NCBI GenBank assembly: GCA_002437565.1
Contig: DJQL01000033.1
Coordinates: forward strand, 29,216-49,969
Reading direction: 5' to 3'
Length of the DNA: 20,754 bases
From: Prevotella sp. UBA6387
GTDB taxonomy: Bacteria; Bacteroidota; Bacteroidia; Bacteroidales; Bacteroidaceae
Both the position numbers and the translations under genes were made by a program. Below, piece after piece: positions 9,373-16,284 of this stretch; positions within the stretch are counted from its first letter, which is position 1, and every line of letters begins with the position of its first letter. Under the pieces are notes generated by a model. It saw only the letters and a program-made list of their open reading frames with translations, was not told the origin of the DNA and made no database searches.

Positions 9373-9411
9373 ACATTATAACACAAGACAAGAAACAACA
9401 AGATTATCGAA

Positions 9412-10800
9412 ATGGAACTGAAAGATATTAAGTCAGTATACTTTATCGGCGCAGGCGGCATCGGCATGAGCGCCATAGAAAGATACTTCATACACCGTGG
9501 GTCCGTGGTGGCAGGCTACGACCGCACGCCATCAAACCTTACGCGTCAACTGGAGAAAGAGGGCATCCTGATACACTACGATGAGAACGTGGAGGAAATT
9601 CCACATGCCTGCAAGGACAAGTCTTCGTGCCTCGTGGTCTACACGCCAGCCATACCTGCCACTCACAAGGAACTCACATGGTTCCGTGACAACGGCTTTG
9701 AGGTGCAAAAACGCGCGCAAGTGCTCGGTATACTCACGCGCACACACAAAGGATTGTGCGTGGCGGGCACACACGGAAAGACGACAACATCTACCATGTG
9801 CGCGCACATCATGCACCAAAGCCACGTAGACTGCAACGCCTTTCTCGGAGGCATCTCAAAGAACTACGGCACCAACTACATTCTCTCGGATACCAGCGAC
9901 TATGTGGTCATAGAGGCTGACGAGTTTGACCGCTCGTTCCATTGGCTTCGCCCATGGATGACCGTCATCACCGCGACAGACCCCGACCATCTCGACATCT
10001 ATGGCACGAAAGAAGCATATCTTGAGAGCTTCAGGCACTACACGGAGCTCATACAACCCGGAGGCGCGCTGATAATCCATACTGATCTGGAGATGAAAGC
10101 CGACGTGAAAGAAGAGGTAAAGACATACACTTACAGTCGCGACAAGGGCGACTTCCACGCGGAAAACATTTCCATTGAGAATGGAGAGATAACATTCGAC
10201 TTCATATCGCCAAAAGGCAACATCACTGGCGTAAAGCTCGGACAACCAATACCAATCAACATTGAGAATGGAGTGGCGGCAATGGCGTTGGCACAACTCA
10301 ACGGTTGCACGGATGAGGAGATCAAGTACGGCATGGAAACCTATCATGGCGTGGAGCGCCGATTCGACTTCAAAATCCGCGACAACCGCCACGTGCTCCT
10401 ATCCGACTATGGACACCACCCAAAGGAGATACTTCAATGCGCCAAGAGCCTACGGGAACTATACCCGAACCGCAAGCTCACAGCCATATTCCAGCCTCAT
10501 CTATATACACGCACACGCGACTTCTACAAAGACTTCGCCGACTCGCTTAGCCATTTCGACGAAGTGATACTAACCGAGATTTACCCAGCTCGCGAGCAAC
10601 CAATACCTGGCGTGACATCTCAGTTAATATATGACAATCTCAGGTCAAACGTGGAGAAGAGCATCATCAAAAAAGACGATGTGCTCAACCTTGTGAAGAG
10701 CCGCGACTTCGATGTCCTCGTAACATTGGGAGCAGGAGACCTTGACAACATGGTACCGGAGATAGAGAAAATAATAAAAGAGAAAGAGAAAGAAAAATAA
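9412..10800 (+). CDS. murC: UDP-MurNAc:L-alanine ligase MurC
   Basis: MurC, 462 residues, adds L-alanine to UDP-MurNAc, the first step of stem-peptide assembly in the cytoplasm. The N-terminal nucleotide-binding loop FIGAGGIGMSAIE is typical, and the ATPase P-loop GTHGKTTT runs from G119 with K123. Further MurC-like segments are EADEFDRSFH, TDPDHLDIYG, DYGHHPKEI and FQPHLYTRT. The protein ends in a very charged run of Lys and Glu. It starts 39 bases after murG and ends 22 bases before ftsQ. Mpl shares parts of these motifs, but the position in the cluster and length fit MurC. Confidence 0.96.
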   Translation: MELKDIKSVYFIGAGGIGMSAIERYFIHRGSVVAGYDRTPSNLTRQLEKEGILIHYDENVEEIPHACKDKSSCLVVYTPAIPATHKELTWFRDNGFEVQKRAQVLGILTRTHKGLCVAGTHGKTTTSTMCAHIMHQSHVDCNAFLGGISKNYGTNYILSDTSDYVVIEADEFDRSFHWLRPWMTVITATDPDHLDIYGTKEAYLESFRHYTELIQPGGALIIHTDLEMKADVKEEVKTYTYSRDKGDFHAENISIENGEITFDFISPKGNITGVKLGQPIPINIENGVAAMALAQLNGCTDEEIKYGMETYHGVERRFDFKIRDNRHVLLSDYGHHPKEILQCAKSLRELYPNRKLTAIFQPHLYTRTRDFYKDFADSLSHFDEVILTEIYPAREQPIPGVTSQLIYDNLRSNVEKSIIKKDDVLNLVKSRDFDVLVTLGAGDLDNMVPEIEKIIKEKEKEK

Positions 10801-10822
10801 AAACACACAACCATTATACCAG

Positions 10823-11617
10823 ATGCGCGTAAACTGGAAAAAGATATTGCTTGTTGGCAGCGATTTGGTCTTAGGCGCCTATATCGTTGCAGCCATGACA
10901 ATCCTCAATAAGCCAGACGGCGAGAATATTGTCTGCAAGCAAGTGAACATCAATGTCCAGGACGAGGCCGTCAATGGGTTCATCTCCCCGAAAGAGATAA
11001 AAAACAGGCTAATGAAGAACGACCTGTACCCCTTGAAAAAGACATTCAAGGAAATCAACACAAGGGAGATAGAGGGGAAACTTCGCCAAAGTCCGTTTAT
11101 CAAGAACGTGGAATGCTACAAGACGCAAGATGGGCACGTGTGGATAACTCTCACGCAACGTATGCCCACGCTGCACATTATGGCAGACAATGGTGACGAC
11201 TATTACCTCGACGACAATCACCGCATCATGCCCAACTCCCACTACACAAGCAATCTTATCATTGCTTCGGGACGTATAGACAGATGGTTCGCGCGCAACT
11301 ACATTTCATACCTCGCCGACGCGATAATGGCAAACGAGTTTTGGCAGAATCAAGTGGAGCAGATAAACGTGCTCCCAGATGGCGGCGTCGAGCTCATACC
11401 ACGGGTTGGCGACAACATAATCTATTTGGGGCAACTACCTCAAACGAAACTCATAGCGCAAAGAAAGCAACTCATAACCGACTTCGCCAACCAGAAAATG
11501 GATGAACTGGAAAACTTCTACAAGTATGGCCTGTCGCAGGCTGGGTGGAACAAGTACTCCTACATAAACGTGGAATTTGACAACCAGATCATTTGCAAGA
11601 AAAAGAGAAAAGAATAA
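10823..11617 (+). CDS. ftsQ: Cell division protein FtsQ
   Basis: FtsQ, 264 residues, is a bitopic divisome protein that links cytoplasmic and periplasmic division factors through FtsB and FtsL. A short basic N-terminus (MRVNWKK) precedes a single hydrophobic segment (about 8-28). A periplasmic POTRA-like domain follows (about 38-110, including GFISPKEIKNRL), then a mixed alpha/beta region with MPTLHIMADNGDDYYLDD. The tail is lysine-rich. FtsQ is poorly conserved in sequence, so the call depends on topology and on the place between murC and ftsA. Confidence 0.88.
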   Translation: MRVNWKKILLVGSDLVLGAYIVAAMTILNKPDGENIVCKQVNINVQDEAVNGFISPKEIKNRLMKNDLYPLKKTFKEINTREIEGKLRQSPFIKNVECYKTQDGHVWITLTQRMPTLHIMADNGDDYYLDDNHRIMPNSHYTSNLIIASGRIDRWFARNYISYLADAIMANEFWQNQVEQINVLPDGGVELIPRVGDNIIYLGQLPQTKLIAQRKQLITDFANQKMDELENFYKYGLSQAGWNKYSYINVEFDNQIICKKKRKE

Positions 11618-11632
11618 AGTAGACATACCCCA

Positions 11633-13036
11633 ATGGCAGAATTTACAGTAGCAATAGAATTAGGATCATCAAAGATTACTGGCATAGTAGGCAGGAAAAA
11701 CACCGACGGCAGCATCAGTGTCCTTGCAATTGCTCAGGAAAACGGCGAGGCGTGCATACGCAACGGCGTGGTCCGCAATATAGAGAAGACCGTGCAAGCC
11801 CTTTCAAACATCATCAAGAAGTTGGAGGCTACGCTCAAGGCGCACATCGCGCATGTCTACGTGGGCTTTGGCGGACAATCCATCATAGGTGTCAAGAACA
11901 CCAACGTCAGGGAGCTATCCACAGAGAGCGAAGTGACGCAAGACATGATCAACGAGCTCATGGATGCCAACAGGAGCATGCAATATCCAGACAAGCAAAT
12001 CCTCGATGCCGTGACATTGGAATACAAGGTAGACAACCAATACCAAGCCGAGCCTCCTGTGGGAGTGCCATGTAAGCGGCTTGAAGGCAATTTTCTTAAC
12101 ATCCTATGCCGCAAGGAATTCTACAGGAGGTTGAAGAAGTGCTTCGACCAAGCCAACATCAGCATACTCGACATGTATATCTCTCCGTTAGCGCTTGCCG
12201 ACAGCGTTCTGACAGAAGCGGAGAAGAGGGGCGGCTGCGCCCTCGTAGACCTTGGTGCCGACACGACAACCGTAAGCATCTTCCATCGCAATATACTGAG
12301 GAAGCTGTCCGTGATACCATTGGGAAGCTCCAATATAACAAAAGACTTAGCGTCATTGCAAATAGAAGAGAGCGACGCGGAGAGGCTAAAGCTGAAATAC
12401 GCGAGTGCCTTTACAGACGGCAACGACATTGACACCACTAAGCATTACGCCATCGAATCGGATAGATTCATAGAGATGAGCAAGTTCGTGGAAATTGTCG
12501 AGGCTCGCACAAGGGAGATTATCGAGAACGTGAAGAGCCTAATACCAGAGGAATACACGGAGAAGCTCTTGGGAGGCATCATACTGACAGGCGGTGGCAG
12601 CAACATGAACAACATAGAACGGGCATTCAGGCTATACACACACATAGAGAAGATCAGAACCGCGAAGTTTGTCAATGACACCATCAAGTCAAGCAATCCG
12701 TTGGTCAACGCCAAGGATGGAAGGCTATGCACCGTGCTCGCAATCTTGGCCAAAGGCGACCAAAACTGTGCTGGCAATGACATAACAAGCAACCTGTTCG
12801 GAAACATACCAGAAAAGTCAGCGACACAGACAGATCAAGCAACAAGCCCCCAGGTGGCCAATGGCAGGATAATAGACGACACAGAACACACGCAAAACAA
12901 GGCTAAAGTAGAGGTCAAAGAGAAGACCGAGGCAGACAATCGGAACGAGCAAGAGTCTAAGCCCAAACAGCCACGGAAGCTCTTGAACAAGTTCAAGTCT
13001 ATCTTCAATAAGCTGACTGCGCCAGAAGAAGAATAA
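11633..13036 (+). CDS. ftsA: Cell division protein FtsA
   Basis: This actin-like ATPase, 467 residues, tethers FtsZ filaments to the membrane. The N-terminal phosphate-1 loop is FTVAIELGSSKITGIVG, the phosphate-2 region reads ALVDLGADTTTVSIF, and the adenosine motif is GGIILTGGGSNM. The SHS2/1C region is conserved in layout. After the core (to about residue 390) comes a polar linker of some 55 residues rich in Gln, Glu and Lys. The end (about 445-463, LLNKFKSIFNKLTA) looks like an amphipathic helix with alternating Lys and Leu/Phe/Ile, matching the known membrane-targeting sequence. ftsZ starts 29 bases downstream. Confidence 0.95.
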   Translation: MAEFTVAIELGSSKITGIVGRKNTDGSISVLAIAQENGEACIRNGVVRNIEKTVQALSNIIKKLEATLKAHIAHVYVGFGGQSIIGVKNTNVRELSTESEVTQDMINELMDANRSMQYPDKQILDAVTLEYKVDNQYQAEPPVGVPCKRLEGNFLNILCRKEFYRRLKKCFDQANISILDMYISPLALADSVLTEAEKRGGCALVDLGADTTTVSIFHRNILRKLSVIPLGSSNITKDLASLQIEESDAERLKLKYASAFTDGNDIDTTKHYAIESDRFIEMSKFVEIVEARTREIIENVKSLIPEEYTEKLLGGIILTGGGSNMNNIERAFRLYTHIEKIRTAKFVNDTIKSSNPLVNAKDGRLCTVLAILAKGDQNCAGNDITSNLFGNIPEKSATQTDQATSPQVANGRIIDDTEHTQNKAKVEVKEKTEADNRNEQESKPKQPRKLLNKFKSIFNKLTAPEEE

Positions 13037-13065
13037 ACAAATAAAAACAAAGACTGGAAGGAAAC

Positions 13066-14418
13066 ATGGCAGACAACAATAACAACACGCAAAATACGGA
13101 TACGCAAAAGCCGGAAATCCTTGACTTCGGCGACCCAAACAAGGAAAACAGCATAATCAAGGTCATCGGTGTAGGTGGTGGTGGCGGCAACGCCGTAAAC
13201 CACATGTACCGCGAAGGCATACACGATGTGTCTTTCGTGCTCTGCAACACTGACGCGCAAGCACTCAACGACTCGCCCGTCCCAGCGCATTTGCAACTGG
13301 GAACAGAGGGGCTTGGTGCCGGCAACAGGCCCGAGCGTGCCCGCCAAGCGGCAATAGACACTATCGACAAGATAAAGAACATGCTAAACGACGGCACCAA
13401 GATGGCATTCATCACCGCCGGAATGGGCGGCGGCACGGGTACAGGAGCAGCCCCCGTGATTGCCCAAGTGAGCAAGGACATGGGAATCCTCACCGTCGGC
13501 ATCGTCACAATCCCATTCCGTTTCGAAGGTTTCAAGAAAATCAACCAAGCCCTTGACGGTGTAGAGGAAATGGCAAAACATGTTGACGCGTTGCTTGTGA
13601 TAAACAATGAGCGCCTGCGCCAAATATACCCGGAACTGCCTCTCGTCGACGCTTTCGGCAAGGCTGACGACACCCTTAGCGTGGCAGCAAAAAGCATCGC
13701 CGAGATAATAACCACTCACGGACTCATAAACCTTGACTTCAACGATGTCAAGACAGTGTTGAAAGATGGCGGAGTGGCCATCATGAGCACAGGCTACGGC
13801 GAGGGAGAGGAGCGCGTTAAGAAAGCCATCGAGGATGCGCTCAACTCACCACTGCTCAACGACAACAACGTGTTCAACTCCAAGAAAATACTATTGTCCA
13901 TCAGCTTCTCGAACGAGAAGAAGGAAAAACAAGACTTCATGATGGAGGAGATGAGCTATGTCAACGACTTCATGGAGAAATTCGGTGAGGATTTCGAAAT
14001 CAAGTGGGGTATTTCCATCAACCCAGACTTGGGCAAGAAAGTTAAGGTAACCATTCTCGCCACCGGATTCGGAATTGAGGATGTAGAGCCAGACGAAGAG
14101 AGGAGACGGCGCGACAAAGAGCGCAAGAAGAACAACCACGAAGACGATGACAAAAAAATCAAGCAAGAGGAGAGAATGAACCATTATTATGGTCCAGATG
14201 GCAACAACTCGCTCCGCAAGCGCCGTCCAAACTTATATATATTCCAACCAGAGGACCTCGACAACGATGACGTAATCCTCGCAGTGGAAAGCTCCCCCAC
14301 GTATAAACGCACATCGCAGACCTTAGAAGATATAAGAAAGCAAAGCTGCACCGACACAGGTGAGGAGAAAGCTGAGAACAAGGGCGAAGCGCAACCATGC
14401 GTCATAAGCTTCGCGTAA
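13066..14418 (+). CDS. ftsZ: Cell division protein FtsZ
   Basis: FtsZ, 450 residues, is the tubulin-like GTPase that polymerises into the division ring. The GTP-binding loop GGGGGNAVNHM starts at G37, the tubulin signature GGGTGTG is at 121-127, and the T7 loop NLDFNDV at 222-228 carries the catalytic Asp residues D224 and D227. The core ends near residue 340. A highly charged linker follows (RRRRDKERKK, EDDDKKIKQEER), then a hydrophobic patch starting LYIFQPEDLDNDDV at 390 and ending PTYKRT at 411-416. About 34 further residues complete the tail. The classical DIPAFLRKQ-type end is not seen; the patch at 390-416 is the likely FtsA-binding element. No terminator-like hairpin was seen before yqeY. 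Confidence 0.97.
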   Translation: MADNNNNTQNTDTQKPEILDFGDPNKENSIIKVIGVGGGGGNAVNHMYREGIHDVSFVLCNTDAQALNDSPVPAHLQLGTEGLGAGNRPERARQAAIDTIDKIKNMLNDGTKMAFITAGMGGGTGTGAAPVIAQVSKDMGILTVGIVTIPFRFEGFKKINQALDGVEEMAKHVDALLVINNERLRQIYPELPLVDAFGKADDTLSVAAKSIAEIITTHGLINLDFNDVKTVLKDGGVAIMSTGYGEGEERVKKAIEDALNSPLLNDNNVFNSKKILLSISFSNEKKEKQDFMMEEMSYVNDFMEKFGEDFEIKWGISINPDLGKKVKVTILATGFGIEDVEPDEERRRRDKERKKNNHEDDDKKIKQEERMNHYYGPDGNNSLRKRRPNLYIFQPEDLDNDDVILAVESSPTYKRTSQTLEDIRKQSCTDTGEEKAENKGEAQPCVISFA

Positions 14419-14479
14419 AAACGCGCAACAGGCCTTAGCGAGCATGTGATTAAAATATTCAGATAACTATCAAAATATC

Positions 14480-14932
14480 ATGGAAACAATTTTCGATCAG
14501 GTTAGTAAAGGCATACGTGAGGCCATGAAGGCACACGATAAGGTGCGTCTTGAGGCATTGCGCAACGCCAAGAAAGTGTTTCTTGAGGCCAAGACCGCCC
14601 CAGGGGCAAACGACACATTGCCAGACGACAAGGCTATGAAGCTTCTTCAAAAGCTTGTAAAGCAAGGAGAAGAAAGCGCTGACATCTATACCAAGGCAAA
14701 CCGCCAAGAATTGGCAGAAAGCGAGCTGGCACAGGTGAACGTCTACAAGGAATTCTTGCCAAAGCCGCTCACTGAAGAGGAGATAGAGGCCGCGGTAAAA
14801 GAAATAATCTCCAAGACGGGAGCATCCGGGATAAAAGACATGGGCAAAGTCATGGGCATGGCGACAAAGCAAATGGCAGGCAAAGCCGACGGAAAGACAG
14901 TATCGACCATTGTCAGGAAGCTGTTGGCTTAA
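14480..14932 (+). CDS. GatB/YqeY domain-containing protein
   Basis: This 150-residue protein belongs to the GatB/YqeY family, mostly helical, with the segments MKAHDKVRLEALRNAKK, ELAQVNVYKEFLPKPLTEEEIEA and KDMGKVMGMATKQMAGKADG typical of it. The domain also forms the tRNA-binding tail of the GatB amidotransferase subunit, but stand-alone YqeY proteins have no settled function. It lies 61 bases after ftsZ on the same strand and may be cotranscribed, although it is not a division protein. Its stop codon is followed without any spacer by the stop of recO on the other strand. Confidence 0.93.
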   Translation: METIFDQVSKGIREAMKAHDKVRLEALRNAKKVFLEAKTAPGANDTLPDDKAMKLLQKLVKQGEESADIYTKANRQELAESELAQVNVYKEFLPKPLTEEEIEAAVKEIISKTGASGIKDMGKVMGMATKQMAGKADGKTVSTIVRKLLA

Positions 14933-15655
14933 TCAGAACAGTTCCCTCAGCACATCCAACGAACGCAGCTCAGGGAAGTTTGGCACGTGTAACCGGTAAT
15001 AGGTCATGATGACGTCCAGACAGCGATTGCGTTCTTCACGGCTAATGCGGAAAAGGCGCATGTTATCAAAATTCATGCGCGTGATGAGCAAGATAAGTCG
15101 CGAGTCAGCAGGACTGAGATAGTCAGGGTGCAACGGACATGCCAAAGTGAAACTACCGTCACGCATGTCAAACCACGCGCCATCCGTATAACCTTCAAGG
15201 TTGGGGTAAAACCCAATGAAGAGGGAGACGTGAATCATAAAGACAAGATGGAAATTAGCGAACCCGTCCACGGCATTGTCAAGCCATAGCAAGCTCTTCT
15301 CCGTGAACTCTTCAAGCTGGGATCCATCTTGTTCGCCTTTAGTGGCGTATAGAAGGAACTCCGCCAAGAACAAGCCAATGGATAACTTGCCTGCATCGAA
15401 AGGTATGGATGTGAAAGGTCGCGATATGCGCACGTCTTTGAGACGCTGCAATTCCATGTTGCGACGTAAATCGAAAACGATATCAAGCAATGTCAACGGC
15501 TGAAACAATTGCTTCTTTATTTTTCCACGATTCGTCTTGGACAAACTACACGCAAACGATACCCTGCCGACACTTGCCGTAAGCATGTCAACTATCATCC
15601 GAGAATCACCATATTTCACGGTACGCAACACTATTGCCTTGGTCTTAACTTCCAT
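14933..15655 (-). CDS. recO: DNA repair protein RecO
   Basis: RecO, 240 residues from the ATG chosen here, helps load RecA at gaps through RecR in the RecFOR recombination pathway. The N-terminal OB fold reads MEVKTKAIVLRTVKYGDS and continues to the KQLFQPLTLLDIVFDL segment. The rest is helical. The zinc-binding Cys cluster found in some RecO proteins is absent. A start at TTG (15682) would add nine hydrophobic residues, but it lies upstream of a good -7 promoter box (15664-15671), and the ATG gives the usual family N-terminus. It converges on yqeY with zero bases between stops and points away from tRNA-Glu. Confidence 0.92.
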   Translation of the reverse strand: MEVKTKAIVLRTVKYGDSRMIVDMLTASVGRVSFACSLSKTNRGKIKKQLFQPLTLLDIVFDLRRNMELQRLKDVRISRPFTSIPFDAGKLSIGLFLAEFLLYATKGEQDGSQLEEFTEKSLLWLDNAVDGFANFHLVFMIHVSLFIGFYPNLEGYTDGAWFDMRDGSFTLACPLHPDYLSPADSRLILLITRMNFDNMRLFRISREERNRCLDVIMTYYRLHVPNFPELRSLDVLRELF

Positions 15656-15663
15656 ATATGTGG

Positions 15664-15671
15664 CAAATATA
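15664..15671 (-). promoter_or_regulatory. Candidate recO promoter (-7 box)
   Basis: On the - strand this reads TATATTTG, an exact match to TAnnTTTG, with T-rich sequence about 20 bases upstream as a weak -33 region. It ends only 8 bases before the recO ATG, so transcription would begin at or within a few bases of the start codon. It also rules against the upstream TTG start. Confidence 0.5.
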
Positions 15672-15711
15672 AGAAAAATCAAGCATTTAGAGAAAATTAT
15701 TAATGGAAAAT

Positions 15712-15742
15712 TTTGCTACATGATAAAAAAGCCGTAACTTTG
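15712..15742 (+). promoter_or_regulatory. Promoter of the tRNA-Glu/rpsT unit
   Basis: A TTTG -33 box (15712-15715) is separated by exactly 19 bases from TAACTTTG (15735-15742), an exact match to the Bacteroidetes -7 consensus TAnnTTTG. The tRNA begins 21 bases after the -7 box. This is the best promoter in the window, as expected for stable RNA and ribosomal protein expression. It runs divergently to the recO promoter. Confidence 0.8.
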
Positions 15743-15763
15743 CACCCGCTTATTAAGAGCGAT

Positions 15764-15835
15764 GGTCCATTCGTCTATCGGTTAGGACGAGAGATTTTCA
15801 TTCTCTAAAGAGCAGTTCGACTCTGCTATGGACTA
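15764..15835 (+). tRNA. tRNA-Glu (anticodon TTC)
   Basis: The 72-base sequence folds into a full cloverleaf. The acceptor is GGTCCAT with ATGGACT (the first pair is G-T), the D arm is GTCT/GGAC, and the anticodon arm is AGAGA/TCTCT around loop TTTTCAT. The variable loop has four bases, and the T arm is AGCAG/CTGCT around TTCGACT. Anticodon TTC reads GAA and GAG. CCA is not encoded and must be added after transcription. No terminator lies between it and rpsT (49 bases), so the two are probably made as one transcript and processed. Confidence 0.95.
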
Positions 15836-15884
15836 CTTCCCTTTTAGCGACATCACACAGAAATAATAAAGAATAAAGATAAAG

Positions 15885-16139
15885 ATGGCAAATCACAAAT
15901 CGTCAATCAAGAGGATCCGTCAGACAAAGGTCCGCACTTTACACAACAAATACTATGCGAAGACGATGCGCAACGCCGTGCGCAAGCTTCGCGCCACCAC
16001 TGACAAGGACGAGGCTGTCAAGTTGTATCCTTCAGTGCAGAAGATGCTCGACAAGTTGGCAAACACCAACATCATCCACGCGAACAAGGCAGCTAACTTG
16101 AAGTCAAGCCTTACTGCCCACATCGCCAAGCTGGGCTAA
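15885..16139 (+). CDS. rpsT: 30S ribosomal protein S20
   Basis: S20, 84 residues, binds 16S rRNA and supports early assembly of the small subunit. The very basic, all-helical sequence MANHKSSIKRIRQTKVRT followed by NKYYAKTMRNAVRKLR is characteristic, as is the ending NIIHANKAANLKSSLTAHIAKL. Length is normal. It follows tRNA-Glu by 49 bases and is closed by a strong terminator 33 bases after its stop. Confidence 0.97.
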   Translation: MANHKSSIKRIRQTKVRTLHNKYYAKTMRNAVRKLRATTDKDEAVKLYPSVQKMLDKLANTNIIHANKAANLKSSLTAHIAKLG

Positions 16140-16172
16140 GCCTTAACTTGCATAAAGAAAGGAAAAACTCAT

Positions 16173-16219
16173 AAGCCGCTTCTCCATAAAGGGGAAGCGG
16201 CTTCTTTTTGTTCTTTTTT
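16173..16219 (+). terminator. Rho-independent terminator after rpsT
   Basis: A 13-bp stem (AAGCCGCTTCTCC at 16173-16185 with GGGGAAGCGGCTT at 16191-16203, one G-T pair) closes a 5-base loop and is followed by T-rich sequence containing runs of five and six T. It should end the tRNA-Glu/rpsT message before the gyrB promoter. Confidence 0.92.
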
Positions 16220-16252
16220 GTCATATTTATTAGCTTGATTACCTTTTTTTTA

Positions 16253-16269
16253 TTACCTTTGCAAGGTAA
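16253..16269 (+). promoter_or_regulatory. gyrB promoter -7 box within a perfect dyad
   Basis: TACCTTTG (16254-16261) matches TAnnTTTG and ends 23 bases before the gyrB ATG. No exact TTTG was found at -33. The box lies inside TTACCTT-TGC-AAGGTAA (16253-16269), a perfect 7-3-7 inverted repeat covering the -7 region and the probable start of transcription. The promoter call is fairly safe; an operator role for the dyad is speculative. Confidence 0.6.
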
Positions 16270-16284
16270 AACAAGCTCATAAAA

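Noticed and set aside
1..14932. A new biosynthetic or defence system in the first 15 kb
   Set aside because: Every gene there matches a known division or cell wall family in the usual dcw order; only small non-coding signals and tail features were unusual.
15656..15682. N-terminal extension of RecO from a TTG codon
   Set aside because: The added residues are hydrophobic and not part of the family N-terminus, and the region contains the probable -7 box.
15828..15838. Encoded CCA end of tRNA-Glu
   Set aside because: The acceptor ends ATGGACT plus discriminator A, followed by CTT, so CCA is not encoded.
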